The notes beneath the pieces are model-generated. The model had not been told where the DNA came from. It searched no databases and worked only from the letters and a program-made list of their open reading frames with translations. Shown here in pieces: positions 15,374 through 25,090 of a DNA stretch of 64,000 nucleotides. Every line of letters starts with the position of its first letter. The stretch's first letter is position 1. The DNA is from CAVSRC01 sp963830205 (GTDB taxonomy: Bacteria > Pseudomonadota > Alphaproteobacteria > Rhizobiales > Kaistiaceae): contig CAWHLP010000013.1 in assembly GCA_963830205.1 (NCBI GenBank), forward strand, positions 62,001-126,000. The letters are read 5' to 3'. Made by a program: the position numbers and the translations under genes.

Positions 15374-16327
15374 TCAGGCGACCTTTTCGGGAAAGCTGCC
15401 GAGCGAGCCCGAGCGCAGGTCGTCGTAGATGCGCTTGACGTCGGCCGAGCGGCACAGCCGCGTGCCGGCGGTGAGCACGCTCGCCGCCCCGGCGGCGATG
15501 GCGAAGGTGAGCGCGTCCTCGATGCTGCGCTGTTCCGACAACGCCAGCGCCATGGCGCCGACGAAGCTGTCGCCGGCACCGACCGCCGAGTGCGCCTGCA
15601 CCCGCGGCGAGCGCATGCGCACCACGCCGTCGCGCGTCGCCACCATCGCGCCGGAGGCGCCCATCGTCACCGCCACGATCTCGGCGCGGCCGCGCTGCAC
15701 CAGGTCGACGGCCGCGTCGCGCGCCGCCTCGTCGTCGAGGCGCCGGCCCTTGAGCGCCTCGAGCTCGTTGATGCTCGGCTTGACCATGTAGACCGGCACG
15801 CGCTCCAGCGTCACCGAGAGGCCGGCGCCGGACGAATCGAGGATGAACTTGCCGCCCTTCTCGCGCACGATCTCGGCGACCTGCGCCAGCACGTTGGTTG
15901 GTGCCCCCAGCGGCACGCTGCCGCTCGCCACGAAGTAGTCGAACTTGGCCTGGCGCACCGCTTCCAGGCAGCCTTCCAGCTCTTCCGGCGACAGCTTGGG
16001 GCCGTTGGGGGTGAAGCGGTATTCGGAGCCGGTCTTGCGCTCATAGACCGTGAAACTGATGCGTGTATTGCCCTTGATCGGCACGATCGTGCGGTGAATG
16101 CCGGCATCGCCGAGCAGCTGGTCGAGCAGCGCGCCGGAGAAGCCGCCGGCCGGGCAGATGCACTCCGCCTCGCCGCCGAGTTCGGTGATCACCCGCGCCA
16201 CGTTCACGCCGCCGCCGCCGGGATCGTAGGTTTCATTCGAGGTACGCACTTTGTGGACTGGGCGGACGAGGTCCGCCTCACTCGCCACGTCGATGGTCGG
16301 GTTCAGCGACATCGTGACGATTCTCAT
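15374..16327 (-). CDS. pfkB: PfkB-type sugar kinase (phosphofructokinase II-like)
   Basis: 317 residues, the ribokinase/PfkB fold. DPGGGGVNVARVI is the substrate-binding glycine loop, and SAVGAGDSFVGAMALAL holds the catalytic aspartate and anion hole. MSLNPTID at the N-terminus is typical of the 1-phosphofructokinase/6-phosphofructokinase II/tagatose-6-phosphate kinase branch. ATP-dependent phosphorylation of a hexose phosphate is expected. No fru PTS genes are nearby, so a PfkB (fructose-6-phosphate) role is more likely than FruK. Confidence 0.82.
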   Translation of the reverse strand: MRIVTMSLNPTIDVASEADLVRPVHKVRTSNETYDPGGGGVNVARVITELGGEAECICPAGGFSGALLDQLLGDAGIHRTIVPIKGNTRISFTVYERKTGSEYRFTPNGPKLSPEELEGCLEAVRQAKFDYFVASGSVPLGAPTNVLAQVAEIVREKGGKFILDSSGAGLSVTLERVPVYMVKPSINELEALKGRRLDDEAARDAAVDLVQRGRAEIVAVTMGASGAMVATRDGVVRMRSPRVQAHSAVGAGDSFVGAMALALSEQRSIEDALTFAIAAGAASVLTAGTRLCRSADVKRIYDDLRSGSLGSFPEKVA

Positions 16328-16400
16328 TAGGCACTCCCGGAATTTCGGCCATTTACCATGTTTGCAGCCAATACACTGTCACAGCCCAACTGGCGAGCGG

Positions 16401-16414
16401 TTGCGCTATCGCAA
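16401..16414. promoter_or_regulatory. Inverted repeat in the divergent kinase/HerA-like promoter region
   Basis: TTGCG-CTAT-CGCAA is a perfect 5-4-5 inverted repeat, midway between the divergent starts of the PfkB-type kinase and the HerA-like gene. It could be a regulator site. No regulator gene is adjacent. Confidence 0.3.
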
Positions 16415-16481
16415 TGACCTCGTATTTACCTTTGTGAGCGCAAGGTCGCCGCTTGAGTGGCTGGATCCCGGCCATTCTGGC

Positions 16482-18212
16482 ATGGAGCAGCACATGGACG
16501 ACCATGCGCACGACCTTGGCCGTATCGTGACGGTCAACGGGTCAGGGGCGGATGCGCGGCTGTTCAAGACGATCGCCGCAACAGTCGGCAACGAGGACGG
16601 GCTGACCATCGGGCGCCTGGTCGGCATCGGCGTCGATCACTCGCTGGTCGTCGGCGTCGTCGTGTCGATGAGCATATCCATGCCCGATCCCGGCGACGAC
16701 GAAGGTGGCCATCTGGTCGCCGCCGTCGATTTCATGGGCGAGATCAAGCGCTACGGCTCGCCGGACGCCAGCTTCCAGCGCGGCGTGTCGAGCTATCCGA
16801 CCATCGGCAACCCGATCAGGCGGCTGATGACGGCGGACATCGCCGTCATCCATCGCATCGCCAGCGGCGATACCATCGAGATCGGCCGCCTGCGCCTGGA
16901 TGCCTCGGTCCCCGCGCGGATCAATTTCGAGGAGCTGCTGCGCAAGCACTTTGCCGTGCTCGGCACCACCGGCGTTGGCAAGTCCACCGCCGTCGCCCTC
17001 ATCCTGCAGGAGATCCTCAAGAAGAAGGCCGATCTCAGGATCTTCCTGGTCGATCCGCACAACGAATATGGCGGCTGCTTCGGCGATCTGGCCCATGTCA
17101 TCAGCCCGAAGAGCCTGCTGCTGCCCTACTGGCTGTTCAACTTCGAGGAGATCGTCGACGTCTTCTTCCGCGGCCGCCCTGGCGTCGAGGAGGAGACCGA
17201 GATTCTCGCCGAGCTGATCCCGCTGGCCAAGGCACGCTATGCCGCCAATGCCCGCGGCGAGCGCGTGCACCTGCGCAAGTCGTCAGGTGCCGGGTTCACC
17301 GCCGACACGCCGGTGCCCTACCGCGTCTCCGAGCTGGTCGATCTTATCAAGGACGCCATGGGCAAGCTCGAGAACCGTTCGCAGTGGACCAAGTACCATC
17401 GCCTCATCACGCGCATCGAGACGCTCGGCAACGATTCCCGCTACGCCTTCATGTTCAACAACCTGTTTGTCGAGGACATGATGGTGCAGGTGCTGGAGGA
17501 CCTCTTCCGCCTGCCGATCAACGGCAAGCCGATCACCGTGCTGCAGCTCGCCGGCCTGCCGGCCGAGGTGGTCGATTCGGTGGTCTCGGTCGTCACCCGC
17601 ATGGGTTTCGAGTTCGGCGTGTGGAGCGAAGGCTCGGCGCCGCTCTTGGTGTGCTGCGAGGAGGCCCACCGCTACGCCCCGGCCGACCGCAAGCTCGGCT
17701 TCGGGCCGACCCGCAAGGCGCTGTCGCGCATCGCCAAGGAGGGCCGCAAATACAGCGTCTTCCTCGGCGCCATCACCCAGCGCCCGACCGACCTCGATCC
17801 GAGCATCCTGTCGCAGTGCTCGACCGTCTTCGCCATGCGCATGGCCAACGACCGCGACCAGGAGATCGTCCGTTCGGCAGTGCCTGACGCCGCCGCCAGC
17901 CTGATCGCCTTCCTGCCCTCGCTCGGCACACGCGAAGCGATCGCCTTTGGTGAGGGCGTGCCGCTGCCGACCCGCTTCAGCTTCAACGACGTCGCCGAGG
18001 ACCGCCTGCCGCGCAGCCAGTCCGGCCGGCTCGGCCGCCTGGAGGACGCCCACGGGGTCGACGAGGATTTCATCCGCGCCGTGGTCGACCGTTGGCGCGA
18101 GGCCTCGACCGTCAACACGGCGCCGCGCGTCGGCCTTTCCATGCTTGAACAGGGCGCCGCCCCCGTCGACGAAGGTCTTGGCGCTCCACTGATCCCGCGC
18201 CGCACGGGCTGA
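16482..18212 (+). CDS. HerA-like P-loop ATPase (DUF87)
   Basis: 576 residues from the ATG at 16482 (an in-frame ATG at 16494 is an alternative). An N-terminal beta-barrel (HAS-barrel-like) region is followed by Walker A GTTGVGKST at 161-169, then IFLVDPHNEYGG. Walker B APLLVCCEEAHRY carries the catalytic glutamate, with KEGRKYSVFLGAITQRP and SQCSTVFAMRM (HerA/FtsK sensor and arginine-finger region). Archaeal HerA works with the NurA nuclease in DNA end resection. Here no nuclease gene flanks it, as is common for bacterial standalone HerA-like proteins. Function is probably DNA or protein translocation, hexameric. Confidence 0.85.
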   Translation: MEQHMDDHAHDLGRIVTVNGSGADARLFKTIAATVGNEDGLTIGRLVGIGVDHSLVVGVVVSMSISMPDPGDDEGGHLVAAVDFMGEIKRYGSPDASFQRGVSSYPTIGNPIRRLMTADIAVIHRIASGDTIEIGRLRLDASVPARINFEELLRKHFAVLGTTGVGKSTAVALILQEILKKKADLRIFLVDPHNEYGGCFGDLAHVISPKSLLLPYWLFNFEEIVDVFFRGRPGVEEETEILAELIPLAKARYAANARGERVHLRKSSGAGFTADTPVPYRVSELVDLIKDAMGKLENRSQWTKYHRLITRIETLGNDSRYAFMFNNLFVEDMMVQVLEDLFRLPINGKPITVLQLAGLPAEVVDSVVSVVTRMGFEFGVWSEGSAPLLVCCEEAHRYAPADRKLGFGPTRKALSRIAKEGRKYSVFLGAITQRPTDLDPSILSQCSTVFAMRMANDRDQEIVRSAVPDAAASLIAFLPSLGTREAIAFGEGVPLPTRFSFNDVAEDRLPRSQSGRLGRLEDAHGVDEDFIRAVVDRWREASTVNTAPRVGLSMLEQGAAPVDEGLGAPLIPRRTG

Positions 18213-18219
18213 TCGCCGG

Positions 18220-18882
18220 TCAGGTCGTTGCTGCCGGCCGCTGATAGGCGGCCAGGAACACCATCACCGCCGAATCCACCACTGTGTCGATCTGCGCCTC
18301 GCTCGGCCGTTCCCGCGCCCCGTACATCAGCGGGTGCGATAGCGTCGCCTGAGCGAGTTCGAGGAATTGCACCGCCGCCAGTTCGGCATCCGGCATGGCG
18401 AGCCGGCCGGCCGCCTGCTGGTGGCGGAAATAGTCGGCGAGCTGGCTGGAGCACTGGCGCGGACCGCTGTCGTAGAAATCGTCTGCGATCTCGGGCATGC
18501 GTTCGGCCATGGCGAGGATGGCCCGCATCGCCATCACCACATGGCTCTCGGTGATGAAGCGGGCGAACTGGCGGCCGATGCGCGTCAGCACGCCCTGCAC
18601 ATCCGGGTCGTCCGGTTCGATCGTGAAGATCGACGCGAACCGACGCTCCTTCTCCTCGCGCACCAGCTCCTGGAACAGCCGCTCCTTGCTGTCGAAGTAG
18701 ACGTAGAGCGTGCCCTTCGACACGCCGGCTTCCTTGGCGATGTCGCCCATGGAGGTGGCGTCGAAACCCTGGCGTATGAACTGCCGGTAGGCGCCGTCGA
18801 GGATCTGGCGGCGCTTGCGGCTGTCCTTCCCGGCGGCTGTCCTGCCGTGGCTGGTGTCCTCGGCCGGCGCAACGATCGTCAT
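18220..18882 (-). CDS. TetR-family repressor of the adjacent EmrAB-type efflux pair
   Basis: 220 residues from the ATG at 18880-18882. The N-terminal TetR domain is at about residues 22-68 (RRQILDGAYRQFIRQGFDAT, then GVSKGTLYVYFDSKERLF); the C-terminal ligand domain resembles the AcrR/TetR_C_33 type. It is divergent from the HlyD/MFS efflux genes, and two copies of the palindrome ACCGAAC-n-GTTCGGT lie between them. Classic arrangement of a drug-responsive repressor controlling itself and the pump. Confidence 0.88.
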   Translation of the reverse strand: MTIVAPAEDTSHGRTAAGKDSRKRRQILDGAYRQFIRQGFDATSMGDIAKEAGVSKGTLYVYFDSKERLFQELVREEKERRFASIFTIEPDDPDVQGVLTRIGRQFARFITESHVVMAMRAILAMAERMPEIADDFYDSGPRQCSSQLADYFRHQQAAGRLAMPDAELAAVQFLELAQATLSHPLMYGARERPSEAQIDTVVDSAVMVFLAAYQRPAATT

Positions 18883-18949
18883 GGGATCTGTCTCCGTATC
18901 CCGGTTCGGTCGGCCCGGCGCCCGTTGCGCCGCGCGACTCAAAAAAATG

Positions 18950-18964
18950 ACCGAACCGTTCAGT
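18950..18964. promoter_or_regulatory. TetR operator, copy 1
   Basis: ACCGAAC-C-GTTCAGT, a 7-1-7 inverted repeat with one mismatch. It matches copy 2 at 14 of 15 positions when its other strand is read (13 of 15 as written), including both ACCGAAC/GTTC cores, and lies upstream of the tetR start. Confidence 0.7.
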
Positions 18965-19011
18965 TCGATCTTGAAATAGGCGTGCGAGAGGCGTATGTCA
19001 AGCTCAATCGA

Positions 19012-19026
19012 ACCGAACGGTTCGGT
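19012..19026. promoter_or_regulatory. TetR operator, copy 2
   Basis: ACCGAAC-G-GTTCGGT, a perfect 7-1-7 inverted repeat placed 62 bases from copy 1 and about 70 bases before the HlyD-family start codon. Two sites in one divergent region suit a dimeric TetR repressor acting on both promoters. Confidence 0.75.
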
Positions 19027-19096
19027 CAATCTTGGGTGCCGATCAGGCGCAACACCTTGGAGGAAGCCGGTTTTCGGCTCCAGTCAGGATCGAGTG

Positions 19097-20321
19097 ATGG
19101 CCAAGATCATGGAAGAGACAGGCGGCGCCGGGCAGGCCGTGTCCCTCGCGGGGGAACCCCTCACGGCCCGCCAGGCGCCCAAAGCCGACACCACCACGGG
19201 GACGCCCCAGCCGACGCTGGCGCCGGCCGATCTGCCCCCCGTGGACGCCCCGCCATCGGCCCGCAAGGGCAGGCTGCGCACCTGGGCGCTGGTCGCCACC
19301 GGCCTCGTCCTGGTCATCGCCGGCGGCGCCTATGGCTACGACTGGTGGACCACCGGGCGCTTCATGGTGTCCACCGACGACGCCTATGTCGCTGCCGACA
19401 CCTCCACCGTCACCCCCAAGATCACCGGCTACGTCAAATCGGTGCCGGCGTCCGACAACACCCGCGTCAAGGCCGGCGACCCGCTGGTCGTCCTCGACGA
19501 TGCCGACTACCGCATCGCGCTCTCCGCCGCCGAGGCCCAGATTGCCACCGGCGAGGCAACGGTCGCCCGCATCGGCCAGCAGATCATCGCCGGCGAAGCG
19601 GCAGTCACGTCGGCAGAGGCCCAGCTCGCCTCGGCCAAGGCCGCCGCCGAAAACGCGGTCGCTCAGTTCAACCGGGTGAATACGCTCGCCGGCAACGGCT
19701 TCGCCACCACCGCGGCGCTCGATACGCGCGCGCACGGCCCGCGACCAGGCGGCCCAGGCGGTCAATGCCGCCGACGCCGCGCTCGCCGTCGCCCACGCCA
19801 ATGTCGGCGTGCTCAATGCCCAGAAGACCGAAGCCGAGCGCGGGCTGGACCAGTACCGGCTCGCCCGCGACCAGGCCCAGCTCAACCTCGATCACACCGT
19901 CATCCGCGCGCCCTTCGACGGCGTCGTCGGCAACGGCGCCGCCGAGCCCGGCGAGTTCGTCCAGCCCGGCCAGCGGCTGGTCGCCCTGGTGCCGCTCGAC
20001 GCGGTCTATGTCGACGCCAATTTCAAGGAGACCCAGCTCGCCGACCTGAAGCCCGGCGAGACCGTCACCGTCACCGTCGATGCCTATCCGGACCTCAAGA
20101 TCGCAGGCACGGTGGTGAGCATCGCCCCGGCCTCGGGCTCAGAGTTCAGCCTGCTGCCGCCCGACAACGCCACCGGCAACTTCACCAAGATCGTGCAGCG
20201 CGTGGCCGTGCGCATCGCGCTTCCCGCGAGCCTCACCGACCAGGGCCTGATCCGCCCCGGCATGTCGGTGGTTGCCTCCGTTGACACGCGCACCGGCGGC
20301 GCCGGGGCCGCGGCGCACTGA
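19097..20321 (+). CDS. emrA: HlyD/EmrA-family membrane fusion protein (frame broken by one base)
   Basis: About 407 residues once one extra base near 19727 is removed. The start is the ATG at 19097. A cytoplasmic tail is followed by one membrane helix (residues about 60-80), then RFMVSTDDAYVAADTSTVTP and GYVKSV (biotinyl-lipoyl half), a coiled coil, and after the break DHTVIRAPFDGVVGNGA and PGMSVVASVDT. The break is in GATACGCGCGCGCACG; dropping one C yields the continuous reading LDTARTARDQ. It is the periplasmic adaptor for the MFS pump that follows 26 bases later, under the divergent TetR repressor. Probable assembly error; a true pseudogene cannot be excluded. Confidence 0.8.
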
Positions 20322-20347
20322 CCGACCGGCCGGCGAGGATTGCCGCC

Positions 20348-21944
20348 ATGAGCACCGCCGATATCGCCTTTGATGCCCTCCCGCCGGCGCCGTCGGCCGA
20401 GCCGGTGGTCACCGGCAGGCTGATCGCCGCTTTCGTGGCACTTGCCGCCGGCATGTTCATGGCGATCCTCGACATCCAGATCGTCGCCTCGTCGTTGAAC
20501 GAGATCCAGGCCGGCCTGTCGGCCTCCTCCTCGGAGATCTCGTGGGTGCAGACCGCCTATCTGGTCGCCGAGATCGTCATGATCCCGCTCACCGGCTTCC
20601 TCAGCCGGGCTCTGTCCACCCGCTACCTCTTCGCCATCTGCGCCGCCGGCTTCACGGTCTTCAGCGTGCTCTGCGCCGGCTCCACCTCCATCGGCGAGAT
20701 GATCGTCTGGCGCGCCGCCCAGGGCTTCATCGGCGGCGCCATGATTCCCGTCGTCTTCTCCGCCGCCTTCACCGCCTTCCCCAAGAGCCGCACCGCCATG
20801 GTGGCCGCCATCGTCGGCCTCATCGCCACCCTGGCGCCGACCATCGGCCCGACGGTCGGCGGCTACCTCACCAGCACCTTTTCCTGGCACTGGCTGTTCC
20901 TGGTCAATGTCGGGCCCGGCATCGTGGTGACCATCGCGGTGCTGATGTTCGTCGATTTCGACCAGCCCGACCTGTCCCTGCTCCGCCGCATCGACTGGAT
21001 GGGCCTGATCACGCTCGCCGTATTCCTCGGCAGCCTCGAATACGTGCTTGAAGAGGGTGCCGGCGACGACTGGTTCAACGACCAGACCATCACCAATTTC
21101 AGCATCCTGGCGCTTGGTCTCCGGCGTCGCCTTCTTCTGGCGCGCCTTCACGGCGCAAGAGCCGATCGTCGATATGCGCGCCTTCGCCGACCGCAATTTC
21201 TGGACCGGCTCGCTGTTCTCCTTCGTCCTCGGCGTCGGCCTCTTCGGCATGACCTTCCTGCTGCCCATCTTCCTCGCCCGCGTGCGCGGCTACGATGCCT
21301 TCGAGATCGGCGACACGGTGTGGGTCGCCGGCGCCTTCATGATGCTGGCGGCGCCGATCGTGGGCTCCCTGGCGCCGAAGGCCGACCCGCGCGTGCTCAT
21401 CGCCATCGGCCTCATCCTCTTCGGGCTCTCCTGCTTCCAGCTCGTGCCGATCACCAAGGACTGGGCCTATTGGGAGCTGTTCGTCTCCCAGGCGTTCCGC
21501 GGCTTCGGCATGATGTTCTGCATGGTGCCGTCGAGCGTGCTGGCGCTCGGCACCCTGCCGCCCGAGCGCGTCAAGAATGCCTCCGGCCTGTTCAACCTGA
21601 CGCGCAACCTCGGCGGCGCCTTCGGCCTGGCGGTGCTCACCACGCTCCTCAACAAGCGCATGGACCTGCACATCGAGCGCCTGCACGAGGCGGTGAACTG
21701 GGCGCGGAGCGCCGCCACCGAGCAGCTCGCCACGCTCACCAGCGCCTTCTCCACCGTGCCTGGCGCCGACGCCGGCCAGCAGGCGCTGATGGTGCTGCAG
21801 AACAAGGTGCGCGGCCAGGCGCTGGTCATGGCCTTCTCCGATGTCTTCCTGATCCTCGCCGTTCTGTTTGCCGCCGTCGTTCTGCTGGTGCCGCTTGCCC
21901 GCAAACCGCGGCCGGACGCCGTCGAGGGCGTCGGCGGACACTAG
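20348..21944 (+). CDS. emrB: DHA2-family (EmrB/QacA) 14-helix drug efflux MFS transporter (frame broken by one base)
   Basis: About 531 residues after removing one T at 21114-21115, which restores SILALVSGVAFFW. MAILDIQIVASSLNEI (motif D1 of the DHA2 family), RAAQGFIGGAMIP, and GPTVGGYL (motif C antiporter signature) are visible, with the second half intact to GVGGH. It would expel lipophilic drugs or acids with proton influx, together with the EmrA-like adaptor and an outer membrane channel encoded elsewhere. Both pump genes carry one single-base insertion each, consistent with the wider pattern in this window. Confidence 0.8.
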
Positions 21945-21960
21945 TCCGAGCATTGAGGCG

Positions 21961-22018
21961 GGGCGCCCTCCGTCCCCGGAACGGGGAGGGGGAACCATGC
22001 GCAGCATGGTGGGTGGGG
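21961..22018. repeat. REP-like intergenic element
   Basis: CCTCCGTCCCC-GGAA-CGGGGAGGGGG hairpin, then the hairpin CCATGC-GCA-GCATGG and GTGGGTGGGGTC. It sits between the convergent ends of the efflux gene and uxuA and probably marks or helps transcription termination on both sides. Confidence 0.55.
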
Positions 22019-23195
22019 TCAGTGCCGCGTCGCCTTGAGCGCCGCCGCCACGCCGCGGATCTCCGCCAGTCCCTTCAGCCGCCCGATATAGGAATAGCCG
22101 GGATTGGCGTTCTTCACGGCGTCGGCCGAGAGCAGGTGGCCGTGGTCCGGCCGCATGGGGATGTGTTGGTCGGCACGGCCCTCGGCCGCGCGCCGCGCCT
22201 CCTCATCGAGCGCCGCCCCGATGATCGCCACCATGTCGGCATTGCCGGCCAGGTGCTCGTCCTCGTGGAACACGCCCGGCGCTTCGATGGTGACGTTCCG
22301 CAAGTGGAGGAAATGGATGCGCGGCGCAAACGCCTTGGCCATGGCGACAAGGTCGTTGTCGGCGCGCGAACCATAGGAGCCGACGCAGAAGGTGAGGCCG
22401 TTCACCGGGCTGTCGACCGCCGTCATCATGGCCGCCGCATCGCTCTGCGGTTGACACCACGCGCGGCAGGCCGAACAGCGAGATCGGCGGGTCGTCGGGG
22501 TGGATGGCAAGCCGGATGCCCGCCGCCTCCGCCACCGGCACCACTTCGCGATGGAACGCGGCGAGGTTCGCCCTGAGGTCGTCCGGCGTCATCCCGGCGA
22601 AATCGTCCAGCAGCGCCAGGAACTCCGCCCGGCCATAGGCGAAGTCCGAGCCGGGCAGTCCGGCGAGGATGATGCGCTCCAGCTCGCTCTGCCGCGCCGG
22701 GCTCATGTCGCGGAAGCGCGCCTCTGCCGCACTCACCGTGTCGGCGGCATAGTCGTCGGCGGCGCCGGGGCGCTTCAGCGCGAACACGTCATAGGCGACG
22801 AAATCGACGATATCGAAGCGCAAGGCCGCGCCGCTCCGCATCGGCCAGGCAAGGTCGGTGCGCGTCCAGTCGACGATCGGCATGAAGTTGTAGCAGACGG
22901 TGGTGACGCCGTTGCGGCCGAGCGCGGCCAGCAATTCCTTCCAGGCGTCAACGTCGTGCCGCCAATTGGCGCTGCGCGCCTTGATGGCATTGGTCACCGG
23001 GATGCTCTCGACCACCGACCAGCGCAGCCCCGCCGCTTCGATCATCGCCTTGCGCTCGGCGACCGCCGCGTCGCTCCACGCCGTGCCGCCGGGGATCTGG
23101 TGCAGCGCCGACACGATTCCGGTCGCACCGGCCTCGGCGATGTTAGCGAGCGTGATCGGGTCCTTGGGCCCGTACCATCGCCAGGTCTGTTCCAC
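22019..23195 (-). CDS. uxuA: Mannonate dehydratase (frame broken by one base)
   Basis: 391 residues when one extra base at about 22442 is removed, which gives VVSTAEDAAAMMTAVDSP; this is the normal UxuA length. Signature stretches include MEQTWRWYGPKDPI, CYNFMPIVDWTRTDL, RLAIHPDDPP and, after the break, FCVGSYGSRADND and IHFLHLRN. It removes water from D-mannonate to give 2-keto-3-deoxy-D-gluconate in hexuronate breakdown. The sugar ABC transporter genes immediately upstream on the same strand suggest uptake of a glucuronate-derived or related sugar acid. Confidence 0.88.
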
Positions 23196-23303
23196 TTGGG
23201 CGTCCTCCCTTGATGCCTGTTCGTTCCGCTGAGATTAGTCGGCGCGGCGCTTCTACGCCACGCTTCGCGACGGGTGGCGAAAAAAGTCGGAGGATGGATG
23301 GCG

Positions 23304-24305
23304 CTATTCGTTCAGGCGGAAGGCGCGAATCCGGTCGAACAGGATGGCCAGCAGGATGGCGACGCCGATGAAGGTGCCCTGCCAGTAGGAGTTGATGCCG
23401 AGCAGGCCGAGGCTGTTGCGGATGATCTCCTCCAGCGCCGCGCCGACCAGCGCACCGAAGGCCGTGCCGGCGCCACCCATCAGATTGGCGCCGCCGATCA
23501 CCGCGGCAGCGATCACCTGCAGCTCCATGCCGGTGCCGATATTGGTGGTGACCGCCCCCAGCCAGCCGGTCTCGATGATGCCGGCAACGCCCGCCGAAAG
23601 CGCCGAGATCATGTAGACGGCGACCTTGATCTGGCGGACGCGGACACCGGTCAGGATCGCCGCCGCCTCATTGCCGCCGATGGCGAAGATGTGCCGGCCG
23701 AAGCCGGTCCAGCGCAGGGTGAAGCCGGTGATCAGCGCCAGGATGACCGTGTAGATGACCGGATTGGAAACGCCGAACATCGAGCCGCCGCCGAGCGCCA
23801 GCAGCTTCGCCTGGTCCGGCCCGAACTGGAAGACGACCGTGTTGTTCGACACCACCATCGCCAGGCTGCGAGCAATCGACAGCATGCCGAGCGTCACCAC
23901 GAAAGGCGGCATGCCCAGATAGGCGATGAGGACGCCCTCGAACAAGCCGATCAGCAGCGCCACGGCGAGCGCCGCCAGGACGCCGACCGCGATGCCGTTG
24001 CCGGCCTGCATGGTGACGCCGAGCACCATGCTGACCAGGGCCAGCACCGAACCGACGCTGAGATCGATGCCGCCGGTGATGATCACCAGGGTCTGGCCGA
24101 GGGCGATGATGGCGACGAAGGTGAAGTTGCGGGTGATGTTGAAGAGGTTCTGCTGGGTGAGGAATGTGTCGGTCGTCAGCGACAGGAACATGCCGGCGGC
24201 GAGAACCGCGACGAAGACCCAAAAGGTCTGGCGCGAGATCATCCAGCTCAGCGGGTTGTGCTGGCGGCGATTGATGGTCTCTTCAAGCGCAGTCGTCATC
24301 GACAC
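23304..24305 (-). CDS. Sugar ABC transporter permease (RbsC/FrcC family)
   Basis: 333 residues, about eight to ten helices. ALGQTLVIITGGIDLSVGS is the family signature, with FGRHIFAIGGNEAAAILTGV for the cytoplasmic coupling loop. It starts MSMTTALEE at 24305 (an internal ATG 6 bases on is possible) and lies 44 bases after the ATPase gene. With that ATPase and the divergent binding protein it forms an ATP-driven importer for a monosaccharide. Confidence 0.88.
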   Translation of the reverse strand: MSMTTALEETINRRQHNPLSWMISRQTFWVFVAVLAAGMFLSLTTDTFLTQQNLFNITRNFTFVAIIALGQTLVIITGGIDLSVGSVLALVSMVLGVTMQAGNGIAVGVLAALAVALLIGLFEGVLIAYLGMPPFVVTLGMLSIARSLAMVVSNNTVVFQFGPDQAKLLALGGGSMFGVSNPVIYTVILALITGFTLRWTGFGRHIFAIGGNEAAAILTGVRVRQIKVAVYMISALSAGVAGIIETGWLGAVTTNIGTGMELQVIAAAVIGGANLMGGAGTAFGALVGAALEEIIRNSLGLLGINSYWQGTFIGVAILLAILFDRIRAFRLNE

Positions 24306-24349
24306 ACCCTTCCATGCCCCCGGCCGGCCTCTCGAGCGGGAGACAAGCG

Positions 24350-25090
24350 TTAGGCCTTCTCGATGGCCCCCGTGATCAGCGCCGTGATCTCTTCCGGCGA
24401 GCTGTCGGCGATCAGTTTGTCGGCGACCTTGTGGCCGCGGCGCATGACCACGATCCGGTCCGCCGTCTCGAAGATGTCGGGCATGCGGTGGCTGATGAGG
24501 ATCACCGCGATGCCGTGGTCGCGCAGCCGCCGCATGAGGTTGAGCACCTCGGCCACCTGGCGCACGGAGATCGCCGCCGTCGGTTCGTCCATCAGCACGA
24601 TCTTGGCGTCCGAAAGCATGGTTCGCGCGATGGCGACCGCCTGCCGCTGGCCGCCCGACATCAGCTCGACGAGATCGCGCGCCCGCGTTTCGGATTTGAG
24701 GACCTGGAAGATCTCCCCGGCGCGCCGCGCCATGCCGCGATAGTCAAGGATGCGGAACGGACCCACGCCCTTGTACATCTCGCGACTGAGGAAGACGTTG
24801 GCCGCCGCAGTGAGATTGTCGCAGAGCGCCAGGTCCTGATAGACGATCTCGATGCCATGGGTGCGCGCGTCGACCGGCTTGTGCAGGACCAGGTCCTTGC
24901 CGTTCAGGCGCATGACGCCGTGCGTCGGCGGGTAGTTGCCTGCGATGATCTTGACCAGCGTCGATTTGCCGGCGCCGTTGTCGCCCATCAACCCGACGAT
25001 CTGACCCGGCTCAAGCGCCAGCGAGACGTTGGTGACGGCCTGGATGGCGCCGAAAGACTTGGAAATGTCGACGAGTTCGAGCAGGGACAT
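24350..25090 (-). CDS. Sugar ABC transporter ATP-binding protein, single-domain (FrcA-like)
   Basis: 246 residues from the ATG at 25088-25090, with one nucleotide-binding domain: Walker A GDNGAGKST, Q-loop VYQDLAL, signature MSGGQRQAVAIAR, Walker B IVLMDEPTAA and the switch histidine ISHRM. Most RbsA-type partners have two fused domains (about 500 residues); this half-size form matches rhizobial FrcA, which works as a homodimer. A long upstream reading frame has no ATPase character and is excluded. Confidence 0.85.
   Translation of the reverse strand: MSLLELVDISKSFGAIQAVTNVSLALEPGQIVGLMGDNGAGKSTLVKIIAGNYPPTHGVMRLNGKDLVLHKPVDARTHGIEIVYQDLALCDNLTAAANVFLSREMYKGVGPFRILDYRGMARRAGEIFQVLKSETRARDLVELMSGGQRQAVAIARTMLSDAKIVLMDEPTAAISVRQVAEVLNLMRRLRDHGIAVILISHRMPDIFETADRIVVMRRGHKVADKLIADSSPEEITALITGAIEKA

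Noticed and set aside
19097..21944. Programmed ribosomal frameshifting in the efflux genes
   Set aside because: Breaks are +1 insertions at unrelated, non-slippery positions, and the same type of break occurs in unrelated genes across the window.
23274..24353. Plus-strand frame opposite the sugar permease
   Set aside because: Acidic, low-complexity antisense frame with no family features; the minus strand is a clear permease.
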